A DNA stretch of 64,000 bases from the NCBI RefSeq assembly GCF_004137085.1, contig NZ_QYBC01000023.1, positions 1 to 64,000 of the forward strand, written 5' to 3'. A program made the position numbers and the translations under genes. Under the pieces are notes generated by a model. It searched no databases, had not been told where the DNA came from, and saw only the letters and a program-made list of their open reading frames with translations. This DNA comes from Lichenibacterium ramalinae. Lineage in GTDB: Bacteria; Pseudomonadota; Alphaproteobacteria; Rhizobiales; Beijerinckiaceae. How positions within the stretch are numbered: the stretch's first letter is position 1; every line of letters begins with the position of its first letter. This document shows positions 9,356-19,145 of this stretch, in pieces.

Positions 9356-9961
9356 ATGCGCCCCAGCCTCGTCGTCGCCTCCCTGGTCGGCCTGCTCGCC
9401 GTCTCAGCCTGTTCCAAGCCCGAACCCGGCCAGGTCGGCCCGGCAGGGCCTACCGGCCCCGCCGGTCCCGCCGGCGCCCAGGGGCCGGTCGGCCCGGCCG
9501 GCGCGATGGGCCAGGCCGGCCCGGCCGGTCCCGCGGGGCCGCAGGGCCCGCAGGGCGCACCCGGGGCCAAGGGCGACATCGGGCCGGCCGGCCAGGCGGG
9601 CGCCAAGGGCGACACCGGAGCCGACGGCCAGGCGGGGGCTCCCGGCATCCCGGGACCGAAGGGTGACGCGGGTCCGGCGGGCCCGGTCGGTCCGAGCGGG
9701 CCCGTGGGTGCCGTCGGCCCTGCCGGCGCCATCGGCCCGGCAGGCCCCGCCGGCCAAGCGGTCGGGAAGCTCGCCATCACGCTGCGGCGCACGACCGGCC
9801 AGCCCGGCCAGGCCGTCACCGGCACCTGCGAGGCGGGTGAGCAGATCATCGCGGCGACCTGCGCGACGGGCGCGACCCTCGGTGAGGACGGGACGGCTTC
9901 CTGCCCGGCCCCGGCCGCGGGGGCGCCGGCCGTCCAGCTCACGGTCAGCTGCGCCAAGTGA
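9356..9961 (+). CDS. Collagen-like lipoprotein
   Basis: 201 residues. A lipoprotein signal peptide ends in LLAVSAC, with Cys about 19. From about residue 25 to 136 runs an almost unbroken Gly-X-Y series rich in proline, alanine and lysine-aspartate pairs ([23 protein letters not shown]), the pattern of bacterial collagen-like proteins that form triple helices. A C-terminal domain of about 60 residues with four cysteines ([13 protein letters not shown]) follows. The start at 9356 has AGGAG six bases upstream. It should be exported and membrane-anchored; a role in surface structure or adhesion is inference. It stands alone between unrelated genes. Confidence 0.85.
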   Translation: MRPSLVVASLVGLLAVSACSKPEPGQVGPAGPTGPAGPAGAQGPVGPAGAMGQAGPAGPAGPQGPQGAPGAKGDIGPAGQAGAKGDTGADGQAGAPGIPGPKGDAGPAGPVGPSGPVGAVGPAGAIGPAGPAGQAVGKLAITLRRTTGQPGQAVTGTCEAGEQIIAATCATGATLGEDGTASCPAPAAGAPAVQLTVSCAK

Positions 9962-10095
9962 GGCGCGCGTGAGCCTGTGAGCAGGCTCGCGTTCTCGGCC
10001 TGGCGCGGTCCGGCAACGGCCCGCGTCAGGCCGGCGATACCGGCGACGGCGGCCCTACCGGCAGCCGTCTCGGGCCGCCGAGACGCGTCGCGGCG

Positions 10096-10323
10096 TCACG
10101 TCCCGACGGGCGGTGTCCCGGCCTCGATGCGCTCGGCCTCGATCCAGGCGGCGTCGAGCAGGTCGACGAGCCCGGCCAGTCCCGCGGCGTCGGCGGTGGC
10201 GATGACGGCCTGCAGGGCGCGCAGCACCGAGCGGGCCGCCCTCACGGGATCCCCCTCCGGCGCCGTGCAGGCCCCACGGCGGATGCGGGGCACCGAGCGC
10301 TCGTAGACGTGGGGGCGTCGCAT
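10096..10323 (-). CDS. Hypothetical 75-residue protein
   Basis: Small predicted soluble protein beginning MRRPHVYERSVPRIRRG, then a helical, alanine- and leucine-rich half (SVLRALQAVIATADAAGLAGL) and an acidic end (AAWIEAERIEAGT). Family not recognised. The start at 10323 is favoured because the upstream extension of the frame has no protein-like character. It lies alone between two small exported proteins. A chance frame remains possible. Confidence 0.4.
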   Translation of the reverse strand: MRRPHVYERSVPRIRRGACTAPEGDPVRAARSVLRALQAVIATADAAGLAGLVDLLDAAWIEAERIEAGTPPVGT

Positions 10324-10488
10324 GGCGTGATCCGGGGTCAAGCACGGGACCGGGACGCCGGGGCCGCCCACCGCCGACATCCTGGGGCGGTTCGTCGCTC
10401 TGGAGAGCGGCCCGCCGTCGCCGACAGGATCACGGAACGCCAGGGCGCGCAACGGCGCAGGGCGAAACCCCGGCGGCCGCGGCGCCCG

Positions 10489-10674
10489 TCAGAACGGCAC
10501 GCTCTTCGTCGTGAGATTGCCCAAGCCGTTGTTGGCGCCGACATAGCCCCCGGTGAAGCCGGCCGGGCCGGCGGGTTCGGAGTTTGCCGGAGACAGGCGC
10601 GGCCGCGAGCCGTCGGCGTTGGCGCAGCCGCCGAGGAGGGCCAGTGCGGCGAGGAGGAGGATCGATCGCGTCAT
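10489..10674 (-). CDS. Small predicted lipoprotein, 61 aa
   Basis: MTRSILLLAALALLGGCANADG is a clean lipoprotein signal peptide with lipobox LGGC (Cys17). The mature part is about 45 residues, rich in glycine, asparagine and proline, with no recognised domain. The mature protein would be tethered to the inner or outer membrane. Asp at mature position +4 does not create a clear inner-membrane retention signal. Function unknown. Confidence 0.6.
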   Translation of the reverse strand: MTRSILLLAALALLGGCANADGSRPRLSPANSEPAGPAGFTGGYVGANNGLGNLTTKSVPF

Positions 10675-10905
10675 CGTGGCGGCTGGAACCCGTCAGGCTG
10701 TCGTCGAGGGAGGTTCGATCGCCGCCTGCCGACAGGCTCGCGTTTTGCGAGCTGGAGCGTATCGGCGACGGCGTGACCCACGCTAGTCTGCCGTCTCGTC
10801 TCCGGTCAAATCGCGCGCTCGCGCGGGTTCGCCCCGACAGTTCCGCCTTGCTGGCGACATGAACGGCCGCGACGACATCGGCGACGTCTCACGGGAGCTT
10901 ATGCC

Positions 10906-11259
10906 ATGCAGCGGATCGGGGTCTTGGCCCTCTGTGCCACCCTTGCAGCCTCGACCTTCCTGCCCGTCGCGGCTTCGGCCGAGGACGCCGGGGCGGCGCC
11001 CGTCGCCAGGGCCGCGATGGCGAAGCCCGCCCCCAAGCCCCGGCGGCGCAAGCAGGCGGCCCCCGCCCAGGCCGCGGCGCCGGCCGCCGACAGCTACCAG
11101 TTGGTCCCCAGCAGGACGGGCTCGGCGCTGTCGCGGGCGCGCCAGAACAGCTTCGGCACGCCGGACGCCGACTCCGCGCCGTCGGGCGGGTCGCGCCGCA
11201 TCGGCGTCGGGCTCGGCGGCGCCAACGGCACGTCGCCCGGCATGGCCATCGGTTTCTGA
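10906..11259 (+). CDS. Small secreted protein of unknown function
   Basis: 117 residues. The Sec signal peptide (MQRIGVLALCATLAASTFLPVAASA, cut after ASA) is followed by an alanine/proline/lysine-rich stretch (KPAPKPRRRKQAAPAQAAAPAAD) and a glycine/serine tail ending GTSPGMAIGF. Low complexity, no domain recognised. Basic and proline-rich mature parts of this kind occur in periplasmic proteins of Hyphomicrobiales. It faces the PEBP gene convergently. Confidence 0.6.
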   Translation: MQRIGVLALCATLAASTFLPVAASAEDAGAAPVARAAMAKPAPKPRRRKQAAPAQAAAPAADSYQLVPSRTGSALSRARQNSFGTPDADSAPSGGSRRIGVGLGGANGTSPGMAIGF

Positions 11260-11284
11260 ACGGCCCCGGACGGAGCCGCAGCGG

Positions 11285-11854
11285 TCAGGCCCGCTCGTAG
11301 GTGCCGATCAGCAGTCCCTTGGCGACGACGTGGCCCGCCATGACGGCGACCACGGCGCCCCGCCCGGGCTCGGCTTTCAGCCCGGAGGGCGCGTCGAGCG
11401 CGAAGACCTGCACGGCATAGCGGTGCGGCCCGTGACCCGTCGGCGGATCGGGCGGCAGGTAGGCGGCCTTGAGATAGGACGACTTGCCGAGCCGCAGGGG
11501 CCCGGCACCGTCCTGCCCGCTGAGTTCGCCCTCCGCGACGGCGCCGTCACGGCCCGGCAGCCCATACACGATGGCGTGGACCAGCGGCGCCGGCGTCGGG
11601 CTGTCGGCATCCTCGATCACCACCACGACTTCGGCGCAGCCTGCCGGAACGCCGCGCCAGGCGAGCGGGGGCGATGTGCCGCTGCCATCCGCGGTGGCGT
11701 CGGCCGGCATGGGGCCGCCGTCGGCGAAGGCCGGGCTCGTCACCGCCAGGGTCGCGGCGACCTCGCCGAAATGCGCGTTGGTCACGAGCTTGTCGAGGCC
11801 GGGGCCGACCCCTCTCAGGGCCTCGCCGATCGCCTTGGGCATCTTCTCGAGCAT
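11285..11854 (-). CDS. YbhB/YbcL-family PEBP (Raf kinase inhibitor-like) protein
   Basis: 189-residue phosphatidylethanolamine-binding-protein fold. TSPPLAWRGVPAG, the IEDADSP segment (in place of the common DPDAP) and GPHRYAVQVFALD match bacterial YbhB/YbcL proteins. The first about 40 residues (MPKAIGEALRGVGPGLDKLV) are an extra helical leader rather than a signal peptide. Start 11854 is chosen because GGAGGTG lies just upstream; an in-frame start at 11881 has no such site. The bacterial family's function is not settled; ligand binding is likely. Confidence 0.8.
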   Translation of the reverse strand: MLEKMPKAIGEALRGVGPGLDKLVTNAHFGEVAATLAVTSPAFADGGPMPADATADGSGTSPPLAWRGVPAGCAEVVVVIEDADSPTPAPLVHAIVYGLPGRDGAVAEGELSGQDGAGPLRLGKSSYLKAAYLPPDPPTGHGPHRYAVQVFALDAPSGLKAEPGRGAVVAVMAGHVVAKGLLIGTYERA

Positions 11855-11994
11855 GGGGGGCACCTCCGTGTCGCAGGCCAACGCACCGGCAGGGCCGGGA
11901 GATGCGTGACGGGGAGGCGCGGTCGGCGCGGCTTCAGCCCGCGGGCGAAGGCTGGTAGGGTCGGGCGCAGCGCGGGAGCTTGGGCGGAAACATC

Positions 11995-12543
11995 ATGAGC
12001 AGGATCGACCCCGACCGGGCCTTCGTGCCCCTCGGCATCGCGGTCGTCACCGTGTCGGACACGCGCGACCGGGCCGGCGACCGCTCCGGCGACGCGCTGG
12101 AGGAGCGCATCACGGCGGCCGGCCACAGGATGGCGGGGCGCGGCATCGTGCGCGACGAGGTCGCCGACATCCGCGCCGCCGTTGAGGCCCTGGCGGCGGA
12201 TCCCGCCGTCGACGTCATCCTGACCACCGGCGGCACCGGGTTCACCGGGCGCGACGTGACGCCCGAAGCCGTCGAGCCGCTGTTCACCAAGCGGATGGAC
12301 GGCTTCTCGGCCGTCTTCCACCGCATCTCCTTCGACAAGATCGGCGTCTCGACCATCCAGTCGCGCGCGACGGCGGGGCTCGTCGGCACGACCTTCCTGT
12401 TCGCCCTGCCGGGCTCGCCCGGCGCCTGCCGGGATGCGTGGGACGGCATCCTGGCCCATCAGCTCGACTACCGCGCCCGGCCCTGCAACTTCGTCGAGAT
12501 CATGCCGCGGCTCGACGAGCACCTCCGCCGCAAGCCGTCCTGA
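11995..12543 (+). CDS. moaB: Molybdenum cofactor biosynthesis protein B
   Basis: 182-residue MoaB/MogA fold. TTGGTGFTGRDVTPEA is the molybdopterin-binding motif and LPGSPGACRDAW the second conserved loop. MoaB-type proteins adenylylate molybdopterin before molybdenum insertion. An in-frame TTG at 11980 would add five residues; the ATG at 11995 is preferred because homologues begin there. It converges on the BMP-type operon, with a strong shared hairpin between the genes. No other cofactor genes are nearby. Confidence 0.88.
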   Translation: MSRIDPDRAFVPLGIAVVTVSDTRDRAGDRSGDALEERITAAGHRMAGRGIVRDEVADIRAAVEALAADPAVDVILTTGGTGFTGRDVTPEAVEPLFTKRMDGFSAVFHRISFDKIGVSTIQSRATAGLVGTTFLFALPGSPGACRDAWDGILAHQLDYRARPCNFVEIMPRLDEHLRRKPS

Positions 12544-12579
12544 GCGTCCCGCCCCGGCGACGACACCGGGGCTGGACGC
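12544..12579. terminator. Bidirectional hairpin between moaB and the BMP operon
   Basis: Outer arms GCGTCC (12544-12549) and GGACGC (12574-12579), inner arms GCCCCGG (12551-12557) and CCGGGGC (12566-12572), and an 8-base loop: a 13-bp stem with one mismatch. It fills the gap between two convergent stops. No T-run, but position and strength suit termination in both directions. Confidence 0.55.
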
Positions 12580-12585
12580 CGCCGC

Positions 12586-13653
12586 TCACTGCGGCAGCTT
12601 GTCGTCGACGCCCTTCACGTACCAATTGAGGCCGAGGATCTCCTTGTCGGGCATGACCTCGCCCGGCTTGACGCCCACGGACCCGTCCTGCTTGGCGATC
12701 GGCCCGGCGAAAACCTTCACCTTGCCGGACTTGATGTCGGCCTCGGTCTGCTCGGCCATGGCCTTGACGTCGGCCGGCATGTTCTCGTAGGGGCCCATCA
12801 CGACCATGCCGGCGGCGAGGCCGCCCCAGGTGTCGTGCGACTTCCAGGTGCCGTCCATCACGGCCTTCACCTCGCCGACGTAATAGGGACCCCAATTGTC
12901 CTCGAGCGAGGTCAGGATCGCCTTGGGGGCGAACTTGGCCATGTCGGAGGACTGGCCGAACCCATGCACGCCGGCCTTCTCGGCCTCCTGCAGGGGCGCC
13001 GCCGAGTCGGTGTGCTGGGCGATGACGTCGGCACCCTGGGCGATGAGGGCCTTGGCGGCATCGGCCTCCTTGCCGGGGTCGAACCAGGAGTTCACCCAGA
13101 CGATCTTGATCTTGAAGTTGGGGTCGACCTTCTGGGCGCCCAGCATGAAGGCGTCGATGCCCGACACGACCTCGGGGATCGGGAAGGAGGCGATGTAGCC
13201 GACCGTGTGGTTCTTGGACACCTTGGCGGCGATCTCGCCCATGATGTAGCGGCCCTCGTAGAAACGGGCCGAATAGGTCGACAGGTTGGGGGCGAGCTTG
13301 TAGCCGGTGGCGTGCTCGAACTTGACGCCCGGGAACTGCTTGGCGACCTTCAGCTCGGGGTCCATGAAGCCGAACGAGGTGCCGAAGATCAGCTTGTGGC
13401 CGGAGCGCGCCAACTGCTCGAAGGCGCGCTGGGAATCGTTCTCGGCGACGTTCTCCAGGAAGGTGGTCTCGACCTTGTCGCCGAACTGCTTCTGCAGGAA
13501 CTGCCGGCCCTGGTCGTGCTGGTAGGAATAGCCGAAGTCGCCGACCGGGCCGACGTAGACGAAGCCGACTTTCAGCTTGTCCTCGGCGCGCGCCGCCGAG
13601 CCCGCCATGGCGGCCAGCGCCACGACGGCCGCACCCTTCACCCAGTCACGCAT
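12586..13653 (-). CDS. BMP-family ABC transporter substrate-binding protein (PnrA type)
   Basis: 355 residues with a Sec signal (MRDWVKGAAVVALAAMAGSAARA). The mature protein starts EDKLKVGFVYVGPVGDFGY, the opening of the basic-membrane-protein/PnrA family, which binds purine nucleosides in the periplasm. IAQHTDSAAPLQEAEKAG and VHGFGQSSDMA follow the family's ligand-site pattern. The ATG at 13653 starts the signal peptide; a longer frame upstream is not protein-like. It is the last gene of the operon qor-ATPase-permease-permease-binding protein. Confidence 0.88.
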   Translation of the reverse strand: MRDWVKGAAVVALAAMAGSAARAEDKLKVGFVYVGPVGDFGYSYQHDQGRQFLQKQFGDKVETTFLENVAENDSQRAFEQLARSGHKLIFGTSFGFMDPELKVAKQFPGVKFEHATGYKLAPNLSTYSARFYEGRYIMGEIAAKVSKNHTVGYIASFPIPEVVSGIDAFMLGAQKVDPNFKIKIVWVNSWFDPGKEADAAKALIAQGADVIAQHTDSAAPLQEAEKAGVHGFGQSSDMAKFAPKAILTSLEDNWGPYYVGEVKAVMDGTWKSHDTWGGLAAGMVVMGPYENMPADVKAMAEQTEADIKSGKVKVFAGPIAKQDGSVGVKPGEVMPDKEILGLNWYVKGVDDKLPQ

Positions 13654-13722
13654 CGTCCATTCCTTCCATAGCGGCGCCCAGCGGGCACACATGCCTGTTT
13701 TTGATGCAATCACCGTGCCGGA

Positions 13723-14646
13723 TCAGCGGTCCGGCACGAAGGCGGTCCCCAGCATGGCGGGCGCCACGGAGCCGGCCCGCCTCCTGAGCGAGAGCAGCAC
13801 CAGCGCCAGCACCGTGGCGAGGTAGGGGATGGCGGACATGAACTGTCCGGGCAGGCCGATGCCGAAGGCCTGGGCATGGAGCTGCAGCACGGTCGCGCCG
13901 CCGAACAGGACGGCGCCCCCCAGGGCACGCCACGGGCGCCACGAGGCGAAGACCACCAGCGCCAGCGCGATCCATCCGCGGCCGGCCGTCATCTCGGGCG
14001 ACCAGAAGGGCGTGTAGGCGAGCGACAGGTAGGCGCCGCCGAGCCCCGCGCAGGCGCCGCCGAACAGGACCGCCAGGATCCGCACGCGGCGCACCGGCAC
14101 GCCCAGGGCATGGGCCGAGCCGTGATTGTCGCCGACCGCCCGGAGCACGAGGCCGGCCCGGGTCCGGCCGAGGACGAAGGACACCAGCACCGCCAGGGCC
14201 AGCGCCGCGTAGACGAAATAGTCCTCGCCGAAGACGAGCCGGCCGACGCCCGGCAGGTCGGTGAGGCCCGGGATGGAGAGGTGGGGCGCCGGGTCGCGCT
14301 TCAGCCCGACGAAACCGCTGCCGACGAGGCCCGACAGGCCGAGGCCGAAGATCGTGAGGGCGAGGCCCGACGCGACCTGGCTGACGGCGAACACCACCGT
14401 GAGCAGGGCGAAGAGCAGCGCCATCAGGGCTCCGAGGGCGATGCCGGCCAGAGCGCCGACGAGCGTCGAGCCCGTCACATAGGCGGCGGCGAAGCCCCCG
14501 GCCGCCCCCATCACCATCATGCCCTCGACGCCGAGGTTCAGCACGCCGGACCGTTCCGCCACGAGTTCGCCGAGCGCGGCGAGGAAGAGCGGCGTCGCCG
14601 CCGTCACCACGGTGACGAGGATGAGCTGCGCCATCTCGCCGTTCAT
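13723..14646 (-). CDS. ABC transporter permease 2 of the BMP/nucleoside operon
   Basis: 307-residue inner-membrane permease, BPD_transp_2 family, eight to nine hydrophobic segments. It opens with TPLFLAALGELVAERSGVLNLGVEGMM, the hallmark of the YufQ/NupC class, and AVGDNHGSAHALGV is the ATPase-contact loop. Its start overlaps the stop of permease 1 by four bases (ATGA), so the two permeases are co-translated and probably form a heterodimer. Confidence 0.9.
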   Translation of the reverse strand: MNGEMAQLILVTVVTAATPLFLAALGELVAERSGVLNLGVEGMMVMGAAGGFAAAYVTGSTLVGALAGIALGALMALLFALLTVVFAVSQVASGLALTIFGLGLSGLVGSGFVGLKRDPAPHLSIPGLTDLPGVGRLVFGEDYFVYAALALAVLVSFVLGRTRAGLVLRAVGDNHGSAHALGVPVRRVRILAVLFGGACAGLGGAYLSLAYTPFWSPEMTAGRGWIALALVVFASWRPWRALGGAVLFGGATVLQLHAQAFGIGLPGQFMSAIPYLATVLALVLLSLRRRAGSVAPAMLGTAFVPDR

Positions 14647-15720
14647 GCGAGCACCCGCCCGACGAGGCGCACGCGGTAGCGGGTCACGACGTCGGCCCCG
14701 AGCACGCAGATGAGCAGGATGCCCTGGAAGGCGGTCGTGACGTCGAGCGGCAGCTTGAGGGCGATCTGCGCGCCCTCGCCGCCGACATAGGTGAGGGCCA
14801 GGACGAGGCCGGCGACCAGGATGCCCACCGGCTGCAACCGGCCGAGGAAGGCCACGATGATGGCGGTGAAGCCGTAACCGGGCGAGATCGACGGCTGCAG
14901 CTGCCCGATCTGCCCCGACACTTCCATGATGCCGGCGAGCCCGGCGAGCCCGCCCGACAGCGCGAAGGCCGCCAGGGCGAGCTTGCGCTCGCTGAACCCG
15001 GCGAAGCGCGCGGCGCGCGGCGCCGCCCCGACGATGCGGATCTCGTAGCCCAGCATGGTCCGGCCGAAGACCACCGCGGCCAGCACCACCACCGCCAGCG
15101 TGACGAGCACGCCGGCATGCAGCGAGGCGCCCTCGACGAGGCTCGGCAGCGTCGCGTCGGGGTCGAAGTTGACCGAGACGGGGAAGTTGAAGCCCTGGGG
15201 GTCGCGCCAGGGGCCGCGGACGAGGTAGTCGAGCGCCAGCCGCGCCACATAGACCAGCATGAGGCTGGTGAGGATCTCGCTCACGCCGAGCGTCACCAGC
15301 AGCACGGCCGGGATCAGCGCGTAGAGCGCCCCGCCGACGACCCCGAGGGCCAGCATGGCGGGCAGGATCCAGGAGCCGCCGAGCGGCCCGTCGTGGGGGA
15401 CGCCGTGGGTGGCGAGCGCCAGGGCACCGCCGAGCGCACCGCCGGCGATGAACTGCCCCTCGGCCCCGATATTCCACAGGTTGGCCCGGAAGCAGAAGCA
15501 CAGGCCGACCGCGATGAGGACCAGCGGCGACGCCTTCACGGCCAGGGCTTCGAGCGACCAGTCCTGCGTCAGCGGGTCGACGAAATACACCCGGAAGGCG
15601 TCGAGCGGCGATTTGCCGAGCAGCGCCACGATGAGCCCGCCGATGAGCAGCGCCACCGCGAAGGCCGCGACGGGTGCCGCCACGCCGAGCCATCGGGGTG
15701 GGTCAAGCCTGGGTTGAAGT

Positions 15721-15731
<11 letters not shown>
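14643..15731 (-). CDS. ABC transporter permease 1 of the BMP/nucleoside operon
   Basis: 362-residue permease. The start is placed at ATG 15731 (MHIELQPRLD), which overlaps the ATPase end by 11 bases; a TTG at 15749 is an alternative. Motifs: NLWNIGAEGQFIAGGALGGA in the first half and RIVGAAPRAARFAGF for coupling to the ATPase, as in YufP-type nucleoside permeases. It pairs with permease 2 downstream. Confidence 0.9.
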
Positions 15732-17292
<1,561 letters not shown>

Positions 17293-17293
17293 G

Positions 17294-18265
17294 TCAGGGC
17301 ACCAGGATCGTGCTGCCGGTGGTTTCGCGGGCTTCGAGCGCGCGGTGCGCCTCCGCCACCTCGGCGAGCGGGGTGCGGGCGTGGATCTCGGGGCGGACGG
17401 CGCCGCTGCCGATGGCGGTGGTGAGGTCCTCCGTCATGGCGACGAGGGCTTCGCGCTTGGCCGCGTAGGCGAAGAGCGAGGGCCGGGTGGCGAAGAGCGA
17501 GCCCTTGCGCGCCAGGAGGTTGATGTCGAAGGCCTCGATGGCGCCCGACGCGGCGCCGTAGGAGGCGAACATGCCCATCGGCCGCAGGCAGTCGAGCGAG
17601 GCCGGGAAGGTGGCCTTGCCGATGGCGTCGTAGACGACGTGGCAGAGCGCCCCGTCGGTGATCTCCTTCACGCGCGCGGCGAAATCCTCGCGCCGGTAGT
17701 CGATGCAATGGTCGGCGCCGTGCTGGCGGGCGAGATCGCACTTCTCCGGCGAGCCCGCCGTCCCGATCACGGTGGCGCCGAGCGCGTGGCCCCACTGGCA
17801 CAGGAACAGCCCGACGCCGCCGGCGGCGGCATGCACCAGGATCGTGTCGCCCGGCTTCACCGGGTAGGTTTGGCGCAGCAGGTACTGGGCGGTGAGGCCC
17901 TTGAGCATCATGACGGCGCCGACCTCGTAGGAGACGGCCTCCGGCAGGTGCACGAGCAGCCGGGCCGGGACGTTGCGCTCCTCGGCATAGGCGCCGAGCG
18001 CCGTGCCGTAGGCGACGCGGTCGCCCGGGGCGAATTCCGTCACGTCGGGACCGATCGCCACGACGTCGCCGGCCGCCTCGTTGCCGAGCACCAGCGGCAG
18101 TGCGTTGGGGTAGACGCCCTGGCGCTGGTAGACGTCGATGAAGTTGAGACCCACGGCACGTTGGCGGATGCGGACTTCGCCGGGCCTGGGCGCGGCGAGG
18201 TCGAGGTCCTCCACGGTGAGCACCTCGGGACCCCCGAAGGCGTGAATGCGGATCGTCTTGGCCAT
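17294..18265 (-). CDS. qor: NADPH:quinone oxidoreductase
   Basis: 323-residue zinc-independent medium-chain dehydrogenase of the QorA group. It has the NFIDVYQRQGVYP segment near residue 47, the nucleotide site VHAAAGGVGLFLCQ (about residues 148-161) and CIDYRREDF. It reduces quinones one electron at a time with NADPH. The start at 18265 is an ATG opening MAKTIRIHAFGGPEVL, typical for the family. It is immediately upstream of the nucleoside ABC ATPase, apparently first in that operon; the functional link is unclear. Confidence 0.88.
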   Translation of the reverse strand: MAKTIRIHAFGGPEVLTVEDLDLAAPRPGEVRIRQRAVGLNFIDVYQRQGVYPNALPLVLGNEAAGDVVAIGPDVTEFAPGDRVAYGTALGAYAEERNVPARLLVHLPEAVSYEVGAVMMLKGLTAQYLLRQTYPVKPGDTILVHAAAGGVGLFLCQWGHALGATVIGTAGSPEKCDLARQHGADHCIDYRREDFAARVKEITDGALCHVVYDAIGKATFPASLDCLRPMGMFASYGAASGAIEAFDINLLARKGSLFATRPSLFAYAAKREALVAMTEDLTTAIGSGAVRPEIHARTPLAEVAEAHRALEARETTGSTILVP

Positions 18266-18353
18266 GAGTCGCTCCGGTGCCGTTCCCCCATCATAGGAAC
18301 CGCGACGCCCATCCGGCAACGGGTCCCGCCGAATCCGCGGCGGGCGCCGCGCG

Positions 18354-18932
18354 TCATACCCGGCGCAGGACGTCGAGCCGGTAGTCCGGGTTGCGGTCCT
18401 GCCGCAGCACCCGCAGCGCGGGGCCCGCCGCCGCGACGAACCGGTCGCTGGCCTCGTCGCCCGTCGGCGGCCCGCGCTTCTTGCCGACCCAGTGGACCAT
18501 GACGACGTCGCCGCCGGGCGCCAGGGTGGCGAGGACGCGCCCCGCCAGCGCCTCCACGTCGTCGGCGCCGAGATAGTCGATCACCTCGGACAGGACGACG
18601 AGGTCGAAGGGTTCCGCCGGCCATTGCCCCGGCACGAACATCCCGGCGAAGCGGATGTGGGGCTGGCCGGCGTTGCGGGCCCGGGCTTCGGCGAGCGCCG
18701 CCGCCACCGGTTCCACGGCGAGCAGGTCCGCGCAGCGCCGGCCGAGTTCGGCCGTCAGGATGCCGATGGCGCAGCCGACCTCGAAGCCGCGGGCGTAGCG
18801 ATGCCGCGGCAGGGCCGCCAGGGTGGCGGCGTATTTCGCCCGCTCGTAGTCGCTGCTGGCGAGGCACCAGGGGTCGGGCCGGGCGGCGTAGAGCGCCTCG
18901 AAATGGTCGGGCCCGAGCGTGTCGCGTCGCAA
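18354..18932 (-). CDS. NodS-family SAM-dependent methyltransferase
   Basis: 192-residue class I methyltransferase. FEVGCAIGILTAEL is the SAM motif I, LLAVEPVAAAL motif post-I, FDLVVLSEVIDYL motif II, and LAPGGDVVMVHWVG motif III. The opening DTLGPDHFEALYAARPDPW resembles NodS proteins, first known as N-methyltransferases of Nod-factor precursors; most relatives outside nod clusters have unknown small-molecule targets. No nod genes are present here. It is followed by a tiny membrane-protein frame on the same strand. Confidence 0.82.
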   Translation of the reverse strand: MRRDTLGPDHFEALYAARPDPWCLASSDYERAKYAATLAALPRHRYARGFEVGCAIGILTAELGRRCADLLAVEPVAAALAEARARNAGQPHIRFAGMFVPGQWPAEPFDLVVLSEVIDYLGADDVEALAGRVLATLAPGGDVVMVHWVGKKRGPPTGDEASDRFVAAAGPALRVLRQDRNPDYRLDVLRRV

Positions 18933-18958
18933 AGCGCCCTCCCCGCGCCGCGGGCGCG

Positions 18959-19054
18959 TCAGCCGATGTGCAGCACGCCCGCCGTGGCGAGGCTGGCGAC
19001 GCTGAGGATGCCGGCGAGGACGAAAGCCTCGACCGTGCCGATGATCATGTCCAT
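18959..19054 (-). CDS. Possible 31-residue single-span membrane protein
   Basis: ATG at 19054 with GGAG eight bases upstream opens a frame that is hydrophobic almost throughout (IIGTVEAFVLAGILSVASLA, ending TAGVLHIG). It would make one membrane span. It lies between the coiled-coil membrane protein and the methyltransferase on the same strand. Too short for firm support from sequence alone. Confidence 0.4.
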   Translation of the reverse strand: MDMIIGTVEAFVLAGILSVASLATAGVLHIG

Positions 19055-19145
19055 GTGGGATACTCCGACGCGGATGGAAACACCCACGCCCCCGGACCTT
19101 CGGGCCGGGGGCGGAGGCATCGGAAGCTCGAAAGAGCCGGCGCGC

